A program made the translations under genes and the position numbers. From positions 1,178,001 to 1,242,000 of the forward strand of contig JAULSR010000008.1 in assembly GCA_030512295.1 (NCBI GenBank): a DNA stretch of 64,000 nucleotides, in the 5' to 3' direction. This document shows positions 60,282-64,000 of this stretch, in pieces. Origin of the DNA: Bombardia bombarda (lineage: Eukaryota; Ascomycota; Sordariomycetes; Sordariales; Lasiosphaeriaceae). Within the stretch, counting starts at the first letter, position 1; the number at the start of each line of letters is the position of its first letter. The notes under the pieces were generated by a model. That model did no database searches, was not told where the DNA came from, and saw only the letters and a program-made list of their open reading frames with translations.

Positions 60282-62578
60282 ATGAATACCATTGAGAAAG
60301 ACACCGGGATTACCACCATGGAGAAGGAGGACTCCTCCAAGACAGATGCCAACAGCAAGCAGTCGAGCATCATCAACAAAGACCCCCATGATGACGTGGA
60401 GCTAAACAATGGTCCACATGTGGAGGACAGCGAGTCGACGGTATGTCCAAATTGGCAGATACCTGTACATGTGGAAGACTTTCAGAGCTGACCCAGTGGA
60501 TCTCCCACAACAGAAGATGACCCCCCGCCGGTTCCTGGCCTTCACGGCACTGGCCCTGATGTTCGTCAGCGCACAGGCTCCTCTCTATCTGTTCGGTGAG
60601 TGAGAACAAACATCAAGCCGCGGTAGGTACACAACAACAAATCTGACTCTGACCCAGCCTCCGTGCCGGTCTACATCTACCGCGACGTCCACGGCGCCGA
60701 CCACTGGATCTGGTTCGTCAGCGCCAACCTCCTCGCAACCGCCGCCATCTCTCCCTTCGTCGGCACCCTCTCGGACGTGTTTGGACGCCGATGGGTCGCA
60801 GTCATGGGCACGGTATTTGTCATCGCCGGCCAGATTCTCTCCAGCCTGGCAACCTACATGGACCCATTCATCGGTGAGCTCCTCCCAGTCTCCCAGTCTC
60901 CCAGTCTCCCAGTCTCCCAGTCTCCCAGTCTCCCAGTCTCCCTACGGCATAATGGCTCACAGATACCTGCCAAAAACAAATAGGCGGAATGACCCTCACC
61001 GGCGTGGGCGCCGGCATCAGCGAGCTGACCGCCATCGCCGGCACCGCCGAGCTCGCGCCCGTCTCCAAGCGCGGCTACTACGTCGCCCTCATGGTGCTGA
61101 CCATCCTGCCCATCCTGCCGGCCTGCCTGTGGGCGCAGCTGATCGCGTCCCACGCCACCTGGCGCTACATCGGCGTCTTCGCCGGCGGCCTGTCGGTCGT
61201 CTGCCTCGCCATGACGCTGCTCTTCTACAGCCCGCCCAAGCCGGCCGTGCAGCTCGACTCCAGGGCCAAGTGGGCGCTGCTCAGGAGGGTCGACGTCGTC
61301 GGCGGGCTGCTGTCGGTCGCCGGGCTCGCGCTGTTCGAGGTCGGCGTGCTCGGCGGCGGCTACGAGCACCCGTGGTCGAGCGCCGTGGTGCTGGTGCCGC
61401 TGATCCTGGGCGTGGTGTTTGTGGCTGCCTTTGTGGCCTGGGAGGTCTGGGGCGCCAAGTATCCGATGGTGCCGAGGCGGCTGGGGGAGGCGCCGCGGAC
61501 GTTGGTTCTGACGATTGTGATCACGTTTATCTCGGGGGCCAATTTCTTCTCGGTGCTGATGATCTGGCCGACGCAGGCCTATGCGGTCTATGGGGATGAG
61601 TGAGTGCTTTCTCCTTTATGTTTGTTTTGGTTTGTTTTGGTTTGTTTTGGTTTGGTTTGTTTTGGTTTGGTTTGGTTTGTTTTGGTTTGGTTTGTTTTGG
61701 TTTGGTTTGTTTTGGTTTGGTTTGGTTTGTTTTGGTTTGGTTTGTTTTGGTTTGGTTTGTTTTGTTTTGGTCTTGGCGTCGGCCCCCCCTTTTCTTTCCC
61801 TGGCCCACTTTTAAACCCCCCCCCCCCCCCCCCCTTTTGATCAAACCCCCCCCCAACCCCCCTCTTTCGATCAACTCCCCCCCACTGACTCCTGACCTAC
61901 CAACAGCCCCATCCAGGTCGGCATCCGCGGCATGCCCTTCGCCTTTGGCGTCCTCGGCGGCGCCTGCATCTCGCTCGCGCTCATCTCCAAGCTGCGCGGC
62001 AACATCAAGTGGATCATCTTCGGCTCGTCCTGCCTCATGACGGCCGGCTGCGGCGCGCTCGCCGCCGCCACCATCGACAACATCAACACGGTATACGCCC
62101 TGCTCTTCATCTCCGGCCTGGGCGTCGGCGGCCTCGTCGTGCCCGCGTCCACCATCACCACGCTCATCTGCCCCGACGACCTGATCGCCACCATCACGGC
62201 GCTGACCATCGCCATCCGGCTCGTGGGCGGCGCCATCGGCTACGCCATCTACTACAACGTGTTTGTCAACAGGCTGCTGCCGACCCTGACGGAGATGGTG
62301 GGCACGGCGTGTTTCGCGAACGGCATCACCGACGTGGGGCTGATCACCGAGATCATCGGGCTGGTGGGCTTCTCGCTGGTGCGCGAGGTGTACGCGCTGC
62401 CGGGCGTGACGACGGAGCAGGCCGACGCCATCATGGCGGCGGGACATCAGGCGTTTGCGGATTCGTATCCGCGGATTTATTATGTCAGTATCGCGTTTGG
62501 GGGGTGTCGATTGTGGCGAGCCTGTTTTTGGAGGACATTTCGGGGTTTATCAATGATCAGGTTGCTGTCAAGCTGTGA
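60282..62578 (+). CDS. TRI12-type MFS transporter, one apparent frameshift
   Basis: A 14-helix-type major facilitator of the fungal TRI12/siderophore-iron group, at the plasma membrane, exporting toxins or moving siderophores. Exons are 60282-60440, 60514-60595, 60658-60873, 60984-61599 and 61907-62578. The N-terminus is a charged cytosolic tail. Family motifs include ADHWIWFVSANLLATAAISP and FVGTLSDVFGRRWV (the MFS loop between helices 2 and 3), GVGAGISELTAIAGTAEL, and SGANFFSVLMIWPTQAYAVYG. The last exon breaks frame at a G run (62499-62504). One extra G joins YYVSIAFGG to VSIVASLFLEDISGFINDQVAVKL-type ending and gives exactly 582 codons. The last intron (61600-61906) is 307 bp, unusually long, and full of repeats. 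Convergent with the dioxygenase. Substrate cannot be told. Confidence 0.9.
60888..60943. repeat. 8-bp CCCAGTCT repeat inside an MFS intron
   Basis: About seven head-to-tail copies fill half of the third intron (60874-60983) of the transporter gene. Confidence 0.85.
61619..61770. repeat. TTTTGGTTTG low-complexity array inside an MFS intron
   Basis: About 150 bp of alternating TTTTGG and TTTGG units, G/T only on the plus strand, followed by C runs at about 61817-61832. It occupies the first half of the 307-bp intron. Confidence 0.9.
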
Positions 62579-62758
62579 GTGGGGAGGAGGAGGACTTGTT
62601 GTTGGGCTTGAATCTTGGTCTGTTGGAGATGGGGAGATGGATGTGGGGAGAGACATGCTTGGTGCAGTCCTTGATGCAGTCCTTGATGCAGTAGGTTCTA
62701 TGTTTAGGGATTCTCTTAGATGCAAGACTGAACCTCGATTCACACGATCCCTGGATAG

Positions 62759-62816
62759 GTATAGTGGTAGGTATAGTGGTATGTATAGTGGTATGTATAG
62801 CGGTATGTATAGTGGT
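62759..62816. repeat. 12-bp GGTATGTATAGT repeat, about five copies
   Basis: Imperfect copies lie between the convergent stop codons of the transporter and the dioxygenase, so in both 3' flanks. Confidence 0.8.
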
Positions 62817-62858
62817 GTGCTCTGGTCTGGTCTGTCTTTGGCATGCATGTCCGCCCGC

Positions 62859-63822
62859 CTACTCAGGAATGTCCCCAAACCGATACTGCGCCCACGCAAA
62901 CGCGCCCTCATGCAACGTCCACGTCTGCACCCCCTCATCCTCCCCCGCCGCGCCCGCGGCAATATACACAGGCATCAAGTGGTCCATCCACGGATGCGCC
63001 CTCCTCGCGTCCGGCCGCCTCGCCACCTCGGCCATCCTTGCCTGCCTCTCCTTGGGATCCGCCTCGACCGCCTCCTTGAGCGCCTTGTCAAACGACACGG
63101 CGTAGGGCATGGGCGTCGGGTCGCCCCAGGTCTTGCGCAGGTCGCCGAGGTTGTGCACGGTCATGCCGGTGCCGATAATGACGATATTGTCGTCGCGCAG
63201 GGCGGCGACGGCCTGGCCGAGGCGGTGGTGCGCGTCTGGGTCTTCGTTGTTGTAGAGGCTGACCTGCACGAGCGGGACATTCAGGGGGTTGAGGGTGGGG
63301 TGGAAGGCGACGTGGAAGCCCGAGAAGACGCCGTGGTCGGGGCCGCGCTTCATGCCGCGGGCGGGGATGCCGGCGGAGGCGAGGAGGGCGAGGATGCGGG
63401 AGGCGAGGGCGGGGTCGCCTCTGTGGGGGTAGGTTGCTTTGTAGAACTCGGGGGGGAAGCCGTAGAAGCTAGGAGTTAAAGTGTGAGTGTGAAGTTATAA
63501 GTAGGGGATGGTGAGGAACACACTCGTAGATGAGATCCGTGTTGACGGCATTGTTGAGATGGATCTCGTTGGGCTCGGCCTGCCAGTGGGCGGAAAAGAC
63601 AACCACGGCCTTGGGCTTCACCTTTTGCGTGATCTCCTTGCCGATGGCCTGGAGGACGGGGTAGACGGGGTGCTCAGTCTTGTACTGGACATCGGGCTGT
63701 GGTTGGTCTCAGTCAGCATTGCCCCTATAGTTCTAGGTCCCTATAGTTCTAGGTTGTGAAAAGGGGGCTCAGGTAAAACATGCCCCTCCGTGACTGAAGA
63801 AATAAACGGGTGCCCTTGTCAT
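62859..63822 (-). CDS. DODA-type extradiol ring-opening dioxygenase (LigB fold)
   Basis: Related to 4,5-DOPA extradiol dioxygenases and E. coli YgiD, which cleave catecholic rings with a metal centre. Exons in transcript order are 63822-63784, 63696-63524 and 63468-62859, giving exactly 274 codons (273 aa, normal length). It starts MTRAPVYFFSHGG, spliced to PDVQYKTEHPVYP. Likely metal and active-site His residues are in SHGGP, FSAHW and DHGVFSGFHV. FYGFPPEFYKATYP, PLVQVSLY and AHPWMDHLMPVYIAAGAAG are typical of the family. The first intron (63783-63697) appears to use a GC donor (GCATGT). The second has a GTGTGT donor. The product could detoxify aromatics or make a pigment precursor; the ring substrate is unknown. 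Ends 280 bp from the transporter stop, tail to tail. Confidence 0.92.
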
Positions 63823-64000
63823 GCTGGGCGGTGGTGGTGATGAATGAGATGATGGACAACAAAGAATTTCCCTCAGAATCATCCATTCCACCAAGAGCGC
63901 CGTATCATCTATTTATGGACAATCCGGATCCCGTTGAAGAAAGAAGAAAGAAGAAAGAACAAAGAAGAAAGAACAAGGAAGAAAGACGGCAGGGCCGCTT

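Overview
This is a window of nuclear DNA from a filamentous ascomycete (Pezizomycotina, most likely a Sordariomycete). The genes carry short introns of about 50-90 bp with GTRNGY-type donors, CTRAC-like branch points and YAG acceptors. The gene set is typical of such fungi: EMC1, an OCH1-type GT32 glycosyltransferase, a TRI12-type MFS transporter, a DODA-type dioxygenase and an APH-like phosphotransferase. I see no tRNA, rRNA, CRISPR array or intact transposon.

Layout. 0-10 kb is an ordinary gene-dense block: the first exon of an unknown gene (minus) divergent from an 11-exon aspartyl-tRNA synthetase, then a leucine-rich-repeat protein and EMC1. 11.1-13.6 kb is a UPF1-like SF1 helicase. From 13.6 to 46.9 kb the window is strikingly gene-poor. 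It holds one zinc-finger/EST1-domain protein (20.9-23.5 kb), two small unrecognised two-exon genes (34.2 and 40.4 kb), a broken APH-family phosphotransferase (45.8-46.6 kb), and several mini- and microsatellites. 46.9-64 kb is gene-dense again: GT32 mannosyltransferase, mitochondrial-type acyl-CoA synthetase, SDR oxidoreductase (minus), tRNA t6A dehydratase (TcdA/Tcd family), RNA 3'-terminal phosphate cyclase, TRI12-type MFS transporter, and a convergent DODA-type ring-opening dioxygenase.

How the genes relate. Most are independent housekeeping genes. Two loose functional pairs stand out. The UPF1-like helicase and the zinc-finger/EST1 (SMG5/6/7-like) protein belong to the two protein families that cooperate in nonsense-mediated decay, and both border or lie in the gene-poor island. 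The tRNA t6A dehydratase and the RNA cyclase are neighbours that both act on RNA. Neither pairing is shown to be functional by the sequence.

Quality caveat. Four genes between 46.9 and 62.6 kb (GT32, acyl-CoA synthetase, t6A dehydratase, MFS) are open only if six single bases are missing from the sequence. Four of the sites are G or C runs and two are simple repeats. All six shifts are in the same direction, which points to sequencing or assembly deletions more than to real pseudogenes. Gene models from 0.6 to 41.3 kb need no such correction.
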